DNA from: Rhizobiales bacterium 62-47
Lineage (GTDB): Bacteria > Pseudomonadota > Alphaproteobacteria > Rhizobiales > Xanthobacteraceae
Direction of reading: 5' to 3'
Assembly: GCA_001899255.1 (NCBI GenBank)
Contig: MKVX01000023.1
Span: 405,660-469,659 of the forward strand
DNA: 64,000 nt
Part shown: in pieces, positions 35,562 through 43,818 of the stretch
Layout of the letters: every line of letters starts with the position of its first letter
Numbering within the stretch: the stretch's first letter is position 1
The notes under the pieces: generated by a model
The model's input: only the letters and a program-made list of their open reading frames with translations
Told to the model about the DNA's origin: nothing
Databases searched by the model: none
Made by a program: the position numbers and the translations under genes

Positions 35562-36938
35562 TCAGACGATCTGCACATTCGCAACCGGCGACCTCAGGGC
35601 ATTGGCCAATACGTGGAGGGCCTGTGCGAGTTCGGCGCGATTGCGCGCGGCCCCCAATGAAACCCGGACGGAATGCGGCGCCGACGCATTCACTGCAAAT
35701 GCGTCGCCTCCGACAACCGCCAATCCGTCGCGTAAGACATGCGAGACGAAATCGTTGCAATTCCACTGACGTGGCAAAGTCAGCCAGAGATGGTGTCCGC
35801 CGGGCGATGCCGCGAACGACAACCCCTTCAGGATCTTCGACGCGAGTTGTTGCCGACCGCTGGATTCGTTACGAATGGCGGTGACGATCTGGTCTGCGGT
35901 CCCCGACCTAAGCCAATGCGTGACCAACGCGACCATCAGCGGCGGTGGCATCTGCATCGTCGCTTGCAGGATGCTGCGCATAAGTTGCTCCGATGCTGCA
36001 TCCGGTACCAGCAAGTACGCCACGCGCAAGGCTGGCGCGATGCATTTCGACAGGCTGACGGCAAGATAGCTGCGCTCGGGAATCAGGTTCGAAATCGGCG
36101 AGGCCGAGGGATCAAGCCAACCGTAAGCATCGTCCTCGATCAGGAACCCGCCGCTCGCGCGAATGATGGCGGCAATTGCCTTGCGCCGCGCCGGCGACAA
36201 CGTCGCTGTGGTTGGGTTATGGAGTGTCGGAACAAGATACACCGCTTTGGGCTGATGCAGGCGGCACGCATCCTCCAGCGCATCGGGCTTGATGCCCTCG
36301 GCATCCATCTCAACGCCGACGAGGCGCACACCGAGCTTCGCCGCAGCAGCTTTCATACCGGGAAACGTCAATTGCTCGGTGAGCACGACATCGCCCGGGG
36401 AAGTCAGCGACAACAGCAGATTGAAAAGGATCGCCTGGCTGCCCGGATAAACGACCAGGCGATCGGCGGACGCCCGCGGAACGCGGCGTCGCAACCAGTC
36501 AGCCGCCGCCGCCCGCTCCTCATCGCTGCCACCGGGATGTTGATAGCTCAGATACGCCGTCAATCCCGTTTGATTCCGAATGGCGGCCAGTCCTTGCGTG
36601 ATGCGGACGTCCAGATTGGCTTCGACCGGATGCGGCGGCACGTTCATCGAGAGATCGATCTTGACCTGATAGGGTATGTCCGACGCCGCGCGCGCACTCG
36701 TTTCCGAAACGAATGTGCCCTGCCCCACGTGAGCATCCAGCAATCCCCTGCGCCGCGCCTCGCCATAGGCGCGCGTGACGGTGGTCAGATCGACATCTAG
36801 CGATTTCGCGAGCGCGCGATGGGTGGGCAATTGCTGTCCCCGCACCAATCGTCCGCTAGCGATATCCGACGACAGCGCCTCCACGATCCGCAGGTAAATC
36901 GGACCTGTCCCATCGGATATTGTCGGGTTCCAATCCAT
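35562..36938 (-). CDS. MocR-type regulator (GntR HTH fused to aminotransferase-like domain)
   Basis: The 458-residue protein joins an N-terminal GntR winged helix (GPIYLRIVEALSSDIASGRL, then RALAKSLDVDLTTVTRAY) to a class I aminotransferase-like domain that binds PLP. The Schiff-base Lys is in SLSKCIAPALR and the PLP-site DDAYGWLDP is present. The ATG at 36938 fits the MocR N-terminus; an upstream start would add 38 non-family residues across the operator region. It is divergent from a DUF983 gene across a 74-base spacer rich in ATTGT/ACAAT elements, which it probably binds. It could also control the hydrolase and dioxygenase downstream. Confidence 0.92.
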   Translation of the reverse strand: MDWNPTISDGTGPIYLRIVEALSSDIASGRLVRGQQLPTHRALAKSLDVDLTTVTRAYGEARRRGLLDAHVGQGTFVSETSARAASDIPYQVKIDLSMNVPPHPVEANLDVRITQGLAAIRNQTGLTAYLSYQHPGGSDEERAAAADWLRRRVPRASADRLVVYPGSQAILFNLLLSLTSPGDVVLTEQLTFPGMKAAAAKLGVRLVGVEMDAEGIKPDALEDACRLHQPKAVYLVPTLHNPTTATLSPARRKAIAAIIRASGGFLIEDDAYGWLDPSASPISNLIPERSYLAVSLSKCIAPALRVAYLLVPDAASEQLMRSILQATMQMPPPLMVALVTHWLRSGTADQIVTAIRNESSGRQQLASKILKGLSFAASPGGHHLWLTLPRQWNCNDFVSHVLRDGLAVVGGDAFAVNASAPHSVRVSLGAARNRAELAQALHVLANALRSPVANVQIV

Positions 36939-36949
36939 GCAATACCACC

Positions 36950-36986
36950 ATATTGTTTTGATTGTCTGCGACAATACGGATATTGT
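36950..36986. promoter_or_regulatory. MocR operator candidate between divergent genes
   Basis: The perfect inverted repeat ATTGTC-tgc-GACAAT at 36961-36975 is flanked by the direct repeat ATATTGT at 36950-36956 and 36980-36986, all within the 74-base spacer. MocR regulators recognise repeated short boxes near their own promoter, so this is the likely autoregulatory site. Confidence 0.65.
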
Positions 36987-37012
36987 ATGGCTCACGCAAG
37001 AGGAGCACGACA

Positions 37013-37453
37013 ATGACCTCAGGATCGCAACAGACTCCCCTCCTACAGGCAATGGGCCGCGGATTTTGCGGCAAATGCCCGAACTGTGGCGAAGGAAAGC
37101 TGTTCAGCCGCTTTCTCAAGGTTGCGAACAACTGCGAAGCGTGTGGTGAGGAATTCCATCATCACCGGGCGGACGACTTTCCCGCCTACCTCGTCATCGT
37201 TGCCGTCGGTCACATCGTGGTGCCGCTCATCCTGGCCGTCGAGACCGCGTATGCGCCGCCTTATTGGCTACACGCCCTCATCTGGCTGCCACTCACCTTC
37301 TTCAGTGCGCTTGCCTTGCTGCAGCCGACCAAAGGGGCAATCGTCGGGATGCAGTGGCAGGTCGGCATGCATGGCTTCGAAGCCGTGCGGAGGCAGCGTG
37401 CCGCTCGCAGCCTGGCGCAATCGGCAAGCGTCTCGCCATCCGGCGCTATCTGA
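37013..37453 (+). CDS. DUF983 zinc-ribbon membrane protein
   Basis: This 146-residue DUF983-type protein has an N-terminal zinc ribbon (C22-x2-C25 and C41-x2-C44), then HHHRADDFPAYL, which is family-typical, and two transmembrane helices near residues 58-78 and 85-105. The start at 37013 has AGGAG 7 bases upstream. The biochemical role of DUF983 proteins is not established. Divergence from a MocR regulator with shared operator-like repeats suggests co-control. A terminator follows closely. Confidence 0.88.
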   Translation: MTSGSQQTPLLQAMGRGFCGKCPNCGEGKLFSRFLKVANNCEACGEEFHHHRADDFPAYLVIVAVGHIVVPLILAVETAYAPPYWLHALIWLPLTFFSALALLQPTKGAIVGMQWQVGMHGFEAVRRQRAARSLAQSASVSPSGAI

Positions 37454-37830
37454 TCACTCGGTATAGTTCGACAAAAGTACAGGCCCACATCGATGTTCGA
37501 TGTGGGCTTTGTCGTCATGTCGGAGATGCATTGCCGACGTCTGGCACTTGCCTTCTGATCGATTTTTTGCGGTCGATCACCGCGCGATCATGAGTGCGAC
37601 GATCGCTGCAAAGACGCGACCAAATACCAGAGCACCTGATTGCCCAGAATCGATTGAATAGAGATTCCCATTCCACGGATCGAGGTTCGCCGTGGAAGTT
37701 TATCGTCTTTTTTGTGCGTGCCCTCTCTTGCCGCTGAAAAGGGCCTAAGAAAGCGCCATGTCGAAGTGAGCCGATGCAGCGACGTCGGCTCGATCCGCGC
37801 AAGAATCCTCGCTCATACTGGAAATTTACC
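37454..37830. other. 377-base intergenic region
   Basis: Its left end holds the terminator of the DUF983 gene. The rest should contain the promoter for the five-gene operon that starts at 37831. A minus-strand frame open through part of it has no recognisable protein features. I see no RNA gene or mobile element. Confidence 0.6.
37483..37510 (+). terminator. Rho-independent terminator after the DUF983 gene
   Basis: GCCCACATCGA pairs perfectly with TCGATGTGGGC around a TGT loop, followed by TTTGTCGT. It lies 29 bases after the stop codon. Confidence 0.8.
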
Positions 37831-38400
37831 ATGTCCCGTCTCCCCCTACGCACCATTGAAGACGCTCCCGAAGCCGCCAAGGCTGGCCTGGAGAGCGCGC
37901 AAAAGAACAACGGCTTCCTGCCGAACCTGGTCCGCCTGTTGGCCAATGCTCCGGTCGCTCTGGAAACCTATCAAACCGTTTCGGGCATCAACGCCCGCAG
38001 CGGCCTGACCCTCGCCGAACGCGAGGCAGTGCAGATCACCGCTGCCGCGACTCACGGATGCGGTTTCTGCGTCGCGGGTCACACCGCCGTTGCCTACAAG
38101 AAGGCGGGACTGAAGGAGCCGGCGGTCGAAGCGTTGCGTCACGGCAATCATGGTGACGATGCCCGGCTGAACGCGGTGGCAGACTTCACCCGTGCGGTCA
38201 TTCGCAGCCGTGGCAACGTTGACGATGCCGAACTGAAGTCGTTCCGCGCAGCGGGCTTCAGCGAAGCGAACGCCCTGGAAGTCGTCCTCGGTGTCAGCCT
38301 CGCGACCCTATGCAACTTCGCCAACAACCTCGGCCAGCCGGCGCTCAACGCCGAACTGCAGCCCTATGCCTGGGTTCGCCCGGCCGCCGCCGCCGAATAA
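37831..38400 (+). CDS. Carboxymuconolactone decarboxylase/AhpD-family protein
   Basis: The 189-residue CMD/AhpD-fold protein carries the redox motif C77-G-F-C80 with nearby H84 and glutamates E63/E65, the AhpD proton-relay arrangement. A peroxidase or disulfide-reductase role is thus likelier than lactone decarboxylation, because true PcaC proteins lack the CxxC. It is first in a five-gene operon, 22 bases before an acyl-CoA-dehydrogenase-like gene and the NrtA/CmpA-type ABC transporter. Its partner may be the flavoenzyme. Confidence 0.88.
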   Translation: MSRLPLRTIEDAPEAAKAGLESAQKNNGFLPNLVRLLANAPVALETYQTVSGINARSGLTLAEREAVQITAAATHGCGFCVAGHTAVAYKKAGLKEPAVEALRHGNHGDDARLNAVADFTRAVIRSRGNVDDAELKSFRAAGFSEANALEVVLGVSLATLCNFANNLGQPALNAELQPYAWVRPAAAAE

Positions 38401-38422
38401 TCCCACACGCAGAGTTAGTCCC

Positions 38423-39508
38423 ATGACCGAGTTACCTGCCGATCTTGCCGCATGGCTGGATAGCGCCGCCCACGATCTCGATACGGGAGCCAACGTACAT
38501 GCGTTGCTCCCCACGCTTGCCGATGCAGGCTTGTTCAAAATCGGCGTACCTGCGTCTCTCGGCGGCACCGGCGGGGACGCCACCGATGCGGTCGCGGCAA
38601 TTGCTGCGGTTTCGGATCGGTCGCTTGCGGCCGGCTTCGTGTTCTGGGGCCATCGGACATTCATCGAATATTTGCTGCAGAGCCCGAATACCGCGTTGCG
38701 GGATCGCTTGCTGCCTGACCTGTTGACCGGCCGCAGGGCCGGCGCAACTGGCCTGTCGAATGCGATGAAATTCCTCTCCGGCATCGAAGGCTTGCAGATC
38801 AAGGCAAGCCAGGCTGGCGACAATCTTCGCATCGACGGCAAATTGCCGTGGATCACCAATCTTCATGTGGATGGTTTCGACGCCGCCGCCGCCGTACAGG
38901 GCGCTGGCGATGCGCCTGCCTTTATCGCGAGCCTGTCATCGGATGACGCAGGCCTGACACGCTCTCCCGATCTCGACCTGATGGCGATGCGCGGGACCAG
39001 CACCGCAGCCATCACGATCGACAACGTCACGATCGATGCCAGCCGCATTATCCATCCGAACGCCGGCGAATGGTTGCCGAAAGTGCGCCCCGCCTTCCTC
39101 GGCATGCAATGCGCGATGTCGATTGGCGTTGCGCGTCGCGCCCTTGCCGAAACAAATGCTTTGCTTGGCACCGGCCGCGGTGTTCTCGCGACGCCGCTGG
39201 ACGAACTGGTCGACGATCTGGAGGAAGCCGAAGCCGAACTTCTCAAGGGATTGCGTGACAATCGCTTCGAGACCGGAGCGGAAGCCCTGTTCAGTTTGCG
39301 CATTCGCCTCGCCGATATCGCCGCTGCGGCCGTGCAGCTCGAGCTCTCGGCCTCCGGCGGCCGTGCGTATCTCTCCGTACCCGGCAAGGGCATTCAGCGC
39401 CGGCTACGCGAGGTGGCGTTCATCCCGCTGGTTACACCGAGCCTCGTTCAATTGAAGACGGCGCTGGTCTCGCAAAGCCAGCGTGCCACGATCAAGGAGC
39501 CGGCATGA
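38423..39508 (+). CDS. Acyl-CoA dehydrogenase-fold flavoenzyme
   Basis: The 361-residue protein shows the acyl-CoA dehydrogenase order of helical N-terminal, beta middle and helical C-terminal domains: GLFKIGVPASLGGTGGDA near the N-terminus, ATGLSNAMKF before the middle domain, and LMAMRGTSTAAITIDNV. The C-terminal part lacks the usual FGG/NxEG catalytic-base and CoA-site sequences I would expect in a fatty-acyl-CoA dehydrogenase. It may instead be a flavin monooxygenase of the DszC/SfnB type. It lies in an operon with an AhpD-like protein and an ABC importer, and its stop overlaps the ATPase start (ATGA). Confidence 0.82.
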   Translation: MTELPADLAAWLDSAAHDLDTGANVHALLPTLADAGLFKIGVPASLGGTGGDATDAVAAIAAVSDRSLAAGFVFWGHRTFIEYLLQSPNTALRDRLLPDLLTGRRAGATGLSNAMKFLSGIEGLQIKASQAGDNLRIDGKLPWITNLHVDGFDAAAAVQGAGDAPAFIASLSSDDAGLTRSPDLDLMAMRGTSTAAITIDNVTIDASRIIHPNAGEWLPKVRPAFLGMQCAMSIGVARRALAETNALLGTGRGVLATPLDELVDDLEEAEAELLKGLRDNRFETGAEALFSLRIRLADIAAAAVQLELSASGGRAYLSVPGKGIQRRLREVAFIPLVTPSLVQLKTALVSQSQRATIKEPA

Positions 39509-40269
39509 CAGCGCGTCTGCTCGAGGCAAGCCAGGTCAGCCTGAGATATCCCGGCGCGACTCAACCCATTCTGGCGGAATTCGACTTCGCACTGGATCCG
39601 GGCGAGGTGGTCACGATTCTCGGACCGAGCGGCGTCGGCAAGTCCAGCCTGCTTCGTGTGCTGGCGGGATTGCAGCCACCGACCGAAGGTGCCGTGCAAA
39701 TGCACGGCGACGCCCTTCACGGCGTCCATCCTCGGGTTGCGATCGCCTTCCAGGATCCCAGCCTGCTGCCCTGGTTGTCGCTCGAGAAGAACGTGGCGTT
39801 CGGCCTCAATTTCAATCACCAGCCGAACCTGTCGCGCGCGGAAAGCCGCGCACGCGTCGACGCTGCGATTGGCGAAGTCGGACTGACGCACGCGCGTCGG
39901 CATTTTCCCGATCAGCTTTCGGGCGGCATGGCGCAGCGCGCCGCACTCGCTCGCTGCCTCGCGCGCAAGCCTGAAATCCTGATGCTCGACGAGCCATTCG
40001 GTGCGCTTGACGAGGTAACGCGTACTGAGATGCAACATCTCCTGCTCAAGGTGGTGCGCGACTTCCAGACCGCCGCGGTGATGATCACCCACGACATCGA
40101 CGAGGCGTTGCTGGTGTCGGATCGCATCCTGCTACTGGGCGGCACGCCAGCACATCAGATCGGCGACTGGTCGATCGACTTGCCCAAGCCACGCGAAGAC
40201 TACGTTGCCGAGCTTGGCGCCATCCGCATCGAAATTCTCTCGACGCTGCAGAATGCGCGTCGCCACTAA
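39505..40269 (+). CDS. Nitrate/sulfonate/taurine-type ABC ATPase
   Basis: This 254-residue ATPase belongs to the SsuB/TauB/NrtD group. Walker A is GPSGVGKSS, the signature is LSGGMAQR, and Walker B ends ILMLDEPFGAL, with the switch His in ITHDIDEAL. It is translationally coupled to the preceding flavoenzyme and precedes its binding protein by 7 bases. Together with the next two genes it forms a complete importer. Confidence 0.93.
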   Translation: MTARLLEASQVSLRYPGATQPILAEFDFALDPGEVVTILGPSGVGKSSLLRVLAGLQPPTEGAVQMHGDALHGVHPRVAIAFQDPSLLPWLSLEKNVAFGLNFNHQPNLSRAESRARVDAAIGEVGLTHARRHFPDQLSGGMAQRAALARCLARKPEILMLDEPFGALDEVTRTEMQHLLLKVVRDFQTAAVMITHDIDEALLVSDRILLLGGTPAHQIGDWSIDLPKPREDYVAELGAIRIEILSTLQNARRH

Positions 40270-40276
40270 AGGAACG

Positions 40277-41467
40277 ATGATGTCCACCAACGATATTTCC
40301 CGCCGCGAAATGGTTAAACTCTCCGCGCTGTTCACGGCAGCGGGTGCATTGCCATTGCTGCGCGCTTACGAGGCGCGGGCCCAGGAAAACGATGCGCCGG
40401 TGCGGATCGGCTACCTTCCGATCACCGACGCGACGCCGCTGCTGGTCGCCCACGGCAAAGGTTTTTTCGATGCCGAGGGTCTGAAGGCGGACAAGCCGGT
40501 ACTGTTGCGCAGCTGGTCTCAGGTGCTGGAAGCATTCATTTCTGGCCAGGTTAACGTCGTGCATCTTCTGTCGCCGATGACCGTCTGGGCGCGCTTCGGC
40601 AGCAAGGCGCCGGCAAAAGTCGTGGCCTGGAATCATACGGGCGGATCCGGCCTCAGCGTCGGACCGCAGATCAACGACGTCAAGGATCTCGGCGGCAAGA
40701 CGGTCGCAATTCCGTTCTGGTATTCGATCCACAACGTGGTGCTGCAAGCCCTGTTGCGTGAGAACGGCCTGGTGCCGGTTTCCAAGCGGACTGGCACCCC
40801 CGCCGCCAACGAAGTCAATCTGGTGGTGATGGCGCCTGCCGACATGGTCCCGGCGCTCGCCTCGAACCAGATCGCCGGTTACATCGTTGCCGAGCCCTTC
40901 AACGCAACGGCCGAAACGCTTGGTATCGGCAAGATACTGCGTTTCACCGGCGACGTTTGGAAGGATCACGCCTGCTGCGTTGTCTTCATGCATGAACGCG
41001 ACCTGCAGCAACGGCCGGAATGGTCGCAGAAAGTCGTCAACGCCATGGTCAAGGCGCAGCTCTGGACGCGCGCGAACCGTGCCGAGACCGCGGCATTGTT
41101 GTCTAAAGATGGCGTCAATCGTTACACGCCACACACCACCGCCGTGCTGGAGAAAGTCCTTGCGCCACCGGCAAGCGACGATGCGGCCTACCTCAAGACC
41201 GGTGCGATCCGCAATGCGGCTTGGCGCGAACGCCGGATCGATTTCCAGCCGTACCCGTATCCGAGCTACACCGAAGAACTGGTTCGCCGCCTCAAGGATA
41301 CGCTGATCGAAGGCGATCGCTCGTTTCTCACCACGCTCGACCCGACCGTCGCAGCACGCGAACTGGTGGATGAGAGCTTCGTCAAAAAGGCCGTTACGGC
41401 GGCAGGCGGCATGACAGCATTCGGCCTGCCGGAATCCTTCACTCGAACCGAGGTGATTTCTGCGTGA
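40277..41467 (+). CDS. NrtA/CmpA-type ABC substrate-binding protein, Tat signal
   Basis: This 396-residue type II binding protein has a twin-arginine signal (DISRREMVKLSALF, ending YEARAQE). Internal segments resemble the nitrate/bicarbonate binding proteins NrtA and CmpA: GYLPITDATPLLVAHGKGFF, then IPFWYSIHNVVL, YIVAEPFNATAE and WKDHACCVVF. AAAGGA precedes tandem ATGs at 40277 and 40280; the second is equally likely. The gene lies between its ATPase and permease, and the permease ends tail to tail against the Calvin-cycle operon. Nitrate, bicarbonate or an organic anion are the possible ligands; I cannot decide between them. Confidence 0.85.
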   Translation: MMSTNDISRREMVKLSALFTAAGALPLLRAYEARAQENDAPVRIGYLPITDATPLLVAHGKGFFDAEGLKADKPVLLRSWSQVLEAFISGQVNVVHLLSPMTVWARFGSKAPAKVVAWNHTGGSGLSVGPQINDVKDLGGKTVAIPFWYSIHNVVLQALLRENGLVPVSKRTGTPAANEVNLVVMAPADMVPALASNQIAGYIVAEPFNATAETLGIGKILRFTGDVWKDHACCVVFMHERDLQQRPEWSQKVVNAMVKAQLWTRANRAETAALLSKDGVNRYTPHTTAVLEKVLAPPASDDAAYLKTGAIRNAAWRERRIDFQPYPYPSYTEELVRRLKDTLIEGDRSFLTTLDPTVAARELVDESFVKKAVTAAGGMTAFGLPESFTRTEVISA

Positions 41468-42333
41468 GCACCAGTTGGCCCGCCGATGGCATCGCCGTAT
41501 CAGCCGCGAAGCCCCGCAAGGCTCGACCGCAGGTACCCGCAGCGCGCGCGCCTGCCGGTGCGGATACACGTGCCCGCAGCCTTGGTCTGACCAATGGTTT
41601 GCTCGGCATCGGCGGCCTTGTCGTTCTATTGCTGTTGTGGTGGATCGGGACCGACCTAATCGCACCGGCGCAAAGCTTCGTGCGCAGGTTCTCGCCGACC
41701 AGCGCCGTGGCGAGCCTCGCCGAACTTTCGACGCATTCGGACCTCTGGATTCATATTCTGGTCAGTCTGCGCCGTGTTCTCGTCGGACTTGGGTTTGCAT
41801 TGTTGATCGGCATTCCGCTGGGTCTGGCGGTCGGAAGTTTTCGCCTGCTGAACGCCGCGACGTCGCCGGCCTTCCAGTTTCTGCGGATGATCTCACCGCT
41901 GTCGTGGATGCCGATTGCGGTCATGATGTTCGGCGTCGGCGATGAGCCGATCTATTTCCTGCTGACCTTTGCGGCGGTGTGGCCCATCCTGCTCAGCACC
42001 GCAGAGGGCGTGCGGCGTTTGCAACCGAGTTGGCTCCGCCTGGCGAGCAGCCTGTCCGCAACGCGTTGGGAAACGCTGTGGTACATCATCGTTCCCGGTG
42101 TCCTTGGTCATGTCCTCGTTGGCCTGCGGTTGGCGATTGGCATCGTCTGGATCGTGCTGGTGCCATGCGAAATGCTGGGCGTGTCGGCGGGCCTCGGCTA
42201 TTTCATTCTGGATACCCGCGATCGTCTCGCCTATTCGGAATTGATGGCGATGGTGCTGATCATCGGCGTGCTGGGTTTCCTGCTGGACTCCGCCGCGCGC
42301 GGTCTCTATCGCCTCGCATCGCGCGAACATTGA
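41464..42333 (+). CDS. Nitrate/sulfonate/taurine-type ABC permease
   Basis: This 289-residue permease begins with GTG overlapping the binding-protein stop (GTGA). A polar N-terminus of about 40 residues precedes six hydrophobic helices, and the cytoplasmic EAA-type loop reads LRLASSLSATRWETLWYIIVP, then GLRLAIGIVW. It closes the importer operon. Its last 74 bases overlap the 3' end of the converging cbbY gene. Confidence 0.92.
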   Translation: MSTSWPADGIAVSAAKPRKARPQVPAARAPAGADTRARSLGLTNGLLGIGGLVVLLLLWWIGTDLIAPAQSFVRRFSPTSAVASLAELSTHSDLWIHILVSLRRVLVGLGFALLIGIPLGLAVGSFRLLNAATSPAFQFLRMISPLSWMPIAVMMFGVGDEPIYFLLTFAAVWPILLSTAEGVRRLQPSWLRLASSLSATRWETLWYIIVPGVLGHVLVGLRLAIGIVWIVLVPCEMLGVSAGLGYFILDTRDRLAYSELMAMVLIIGVLGFLLDSAARGLYRLASREH

Positions 42334-43060
42334 ATGCATTCGAAGACGGCGAGCCCGTGTCGCCGCCTTGTTCGCACGCAGGCAGGCCATCCTTCAATTC
42401 GGTGAGGTCTCCGACAATCCGCAAGGCGCCGCTGAAATCATCATCCTGGAAATAGTGACTGCGGGTAATCAGTACGGGAATTCCTGCTCCTTTGGCAGCG
42501 AGCAGCCCGTTGCGAGAATCTTCGATAGCCAGACAACGATCCGGAGGCAATTCGAGATAATCGAGAGCTTTCAGATAAGCCTCTGCCGCCGGCTTCTTAT
42601 GTCTGACGTCACCGCCACATATCACGACGGGAAAGTATCGTTGCCAGGCCGATCCAAACGTGACTTCGAGCAACGCATCGACGTTGTGCCGGGACGCCGT
42701 CGTCACAATGGCCAGTCTCTGGCCGCGATCGGAGGCCGCTAGGACCAGATCCGCAACACCGGGCCGCAACTGACAGGCGCCTGTTTCAACCAAAGCGCCA
42801 TAGCGGGCCGTCTTGAAGCGATGGATCTCTGCGATCCTCTCGTTCGAAATCGATCCGTCGTCGCCGGATATCTCACGTATAAAGAATTTGATACGTTCCT
42901 TGCCGCCGGTGACGCGCAACAATCGCCGATACAGAGCGACGTCCCAGATCCACGGCAACTCGAAGAAAGCAAACGCCTCGTTGAAGGCCCGCCGATGTAG
43001 TTCCTCGGTCTCGGCCAGCGTTCCATCGACATCGAATAACAGTGCGGCAAATGCCCTCAA
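42260..43060 (-). CDS. cbbY: HAD-family phosphatase CbbY (xylulose-1,5-bisphosphatase type)
   Basis: This HAD hydrolase removes inhibitory sugar bisphosphates such as xylulose-1,5-bisphosphate, a RuBisCO misfire product, in red-type systems. The nucleophile motif is LLFDVDGTLAETEELHR, followed by the Thr/Ser motif region IVTTASRHN, the lysine in HKKPAAEAY and the acidic motif IEDSRNG. I prefer the TTG at 43060, since AGGAGG lies just upstream and the protein then starts at the family N-terminus (266 residues). The ATG at 43138, which shares a base with the rpe stop, is the alternative (292 residues). The tail of about 40 residues past the HAD fold is arginine-rich and overlaps the permease gene. 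Confidence 0.88.
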   Translation of the reverse strand: MRAFAALLFDVDGTLAETEELHRRAFNEAFAFFELPWIWDVALYRRLLRVTGGKERIKFFIREISGDDGSISNERIAEIHRFKTARYGALVETGACQLRPGVADLVLAASDRGQRLAIVTTASRHNVDALLEVTFGSAWQRYFPVVICGGDVRHKKPAAEAYLKALDYLELPPDRCLAIEDSRNGLLAAKGAGIPVLITRSHYFQDDDFSGALRIVGDLTELKDGLPACEQGGDTGSPSSNAFNVRAMRGDRDRARRSPAGNPARR

Positions 43061-43070
43061 GGCGACGTAA

Positions 43071-43076
43071 CCTCCT
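43071..43076 (-). promoter_or_regulatory. Perfect Shine-Dalgarno (AGGAGG) pointing to a TTG start for cbbY
   Basis: AGGAGG on the minus strand ends 10 bases before TTG 43060. It lies inside the reading frame if the ATG at 43138 is used, so it decides in favour of the internal TTG start. Confidence 0.55.
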
Positions 43077-43137
43077 GCAAAGCCGCTTGTCTTGACGTTG
43101 AACCGCTCGCCCACACATTTGCCGTGAGAAACAACCA

Positions 43138-43818
43138 TCAGACGTGCATGCCGGATATCGCCGATTCCCTGATTGCCGCGATATTGCTACGGTAACCCGC
43201 GAGACTTCCTCCGCGAAAGACGGCCGACCCCGCAACAATCGTATCCACTCCGACTTCGGCCACCATGGCGGCGGTCTCGACATTGATTCCGCCATCGACC
43301 TCAAGGCGAATAGGCCGATCGCCAATCATGGCGCGGATACGCGCGATCTTGGGAAGCTGTGAACTGATAAAGGACTGACCACCGAAACCTGGATTGACCG
43401 TCATCGCCAAAATCAGATCGACTCGATCAAGCACGCTTTCCAGAACGACTTCCGAAGTTGCCGGACATAACGCCACACCGGCCTGCTTGCCGAGGGCACG
43501 AATGGCCTGCAGCGAGCGGTCGAGATGCGGACCAGCTTCAGCATGTACCGTAATGATGTCCGCGCCGGCCTCGGCGAATGCCGCGATATAGGGATCGACC
43601 GGCGCGATCATTAGATGGACATCGAAAGTCTTTCGTGTTCGCGGACGAATTGCCTTGATGATATCCGCCCCAAAACTGATGTTGGGGACGAAGTGCCCAT
43701 CCATGACATCGCAGTGAATCCAGTCGGCACCGGCCTCATCGATCGCGGTAACTTCGTCGCCGAGACGGGCAAAATCGGCAGCCAGAATGGACGGCGCGAT
43801 AATGACTGGCGCTGTCAT
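43138..43818 (-). CDS. cbbE: Ribulose-phosphate 3-epimerase (CbbE)
   Basis: This 226-residue TIM barrel interconverts ribulose-5-phosphate and xylulose-5-phosphate in ribulose bisphosphate regeneration. Metal and acid-base residues are in APSILAADF (Ser10), [15 protein letters not shown] (His35, Asp37), [17 protein letters not shown] and EVDGGIN. The ATG at 43818 overlaps the cbbX stop; a GTG one codon earlier is possible. It is followed by cbbY. Confidence 0.95.
   Translation of the reverse strand: MTAPVIIAPSILAADFARLGDEVTAIDEAGADWIHCDVMDGHFVPNISFGADIIKAIRPRTRKTFDVHLMIAPVDPYIAAFAEAGADIITVHAEAGPHLDRSLQAIRALGKQAGVALCPATSEVVLESVLDRVDLILAMTVNPGFGGQSFISSQLPKIARIRAMIGDRPIRLEVDGGINVETAAMVAEVGVDTIVAGSAVFRGGSLAGYRSNIAAIRESAISGMHV

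Noticed and set aside
37515-37946. Minus-strand frame in and beyond the 37454-37830 gap
   Set aside because: It overlaps the start of the CMD/AhpD-like gene and encodes a basic, motif-free sequence.
40085-41665. 526-codon minus-strand open frame opposite the NrtA/CmpA-like gene
   Set aside because: It spans parts of three overlapping real genes on the other strand and has no recognisable fold.
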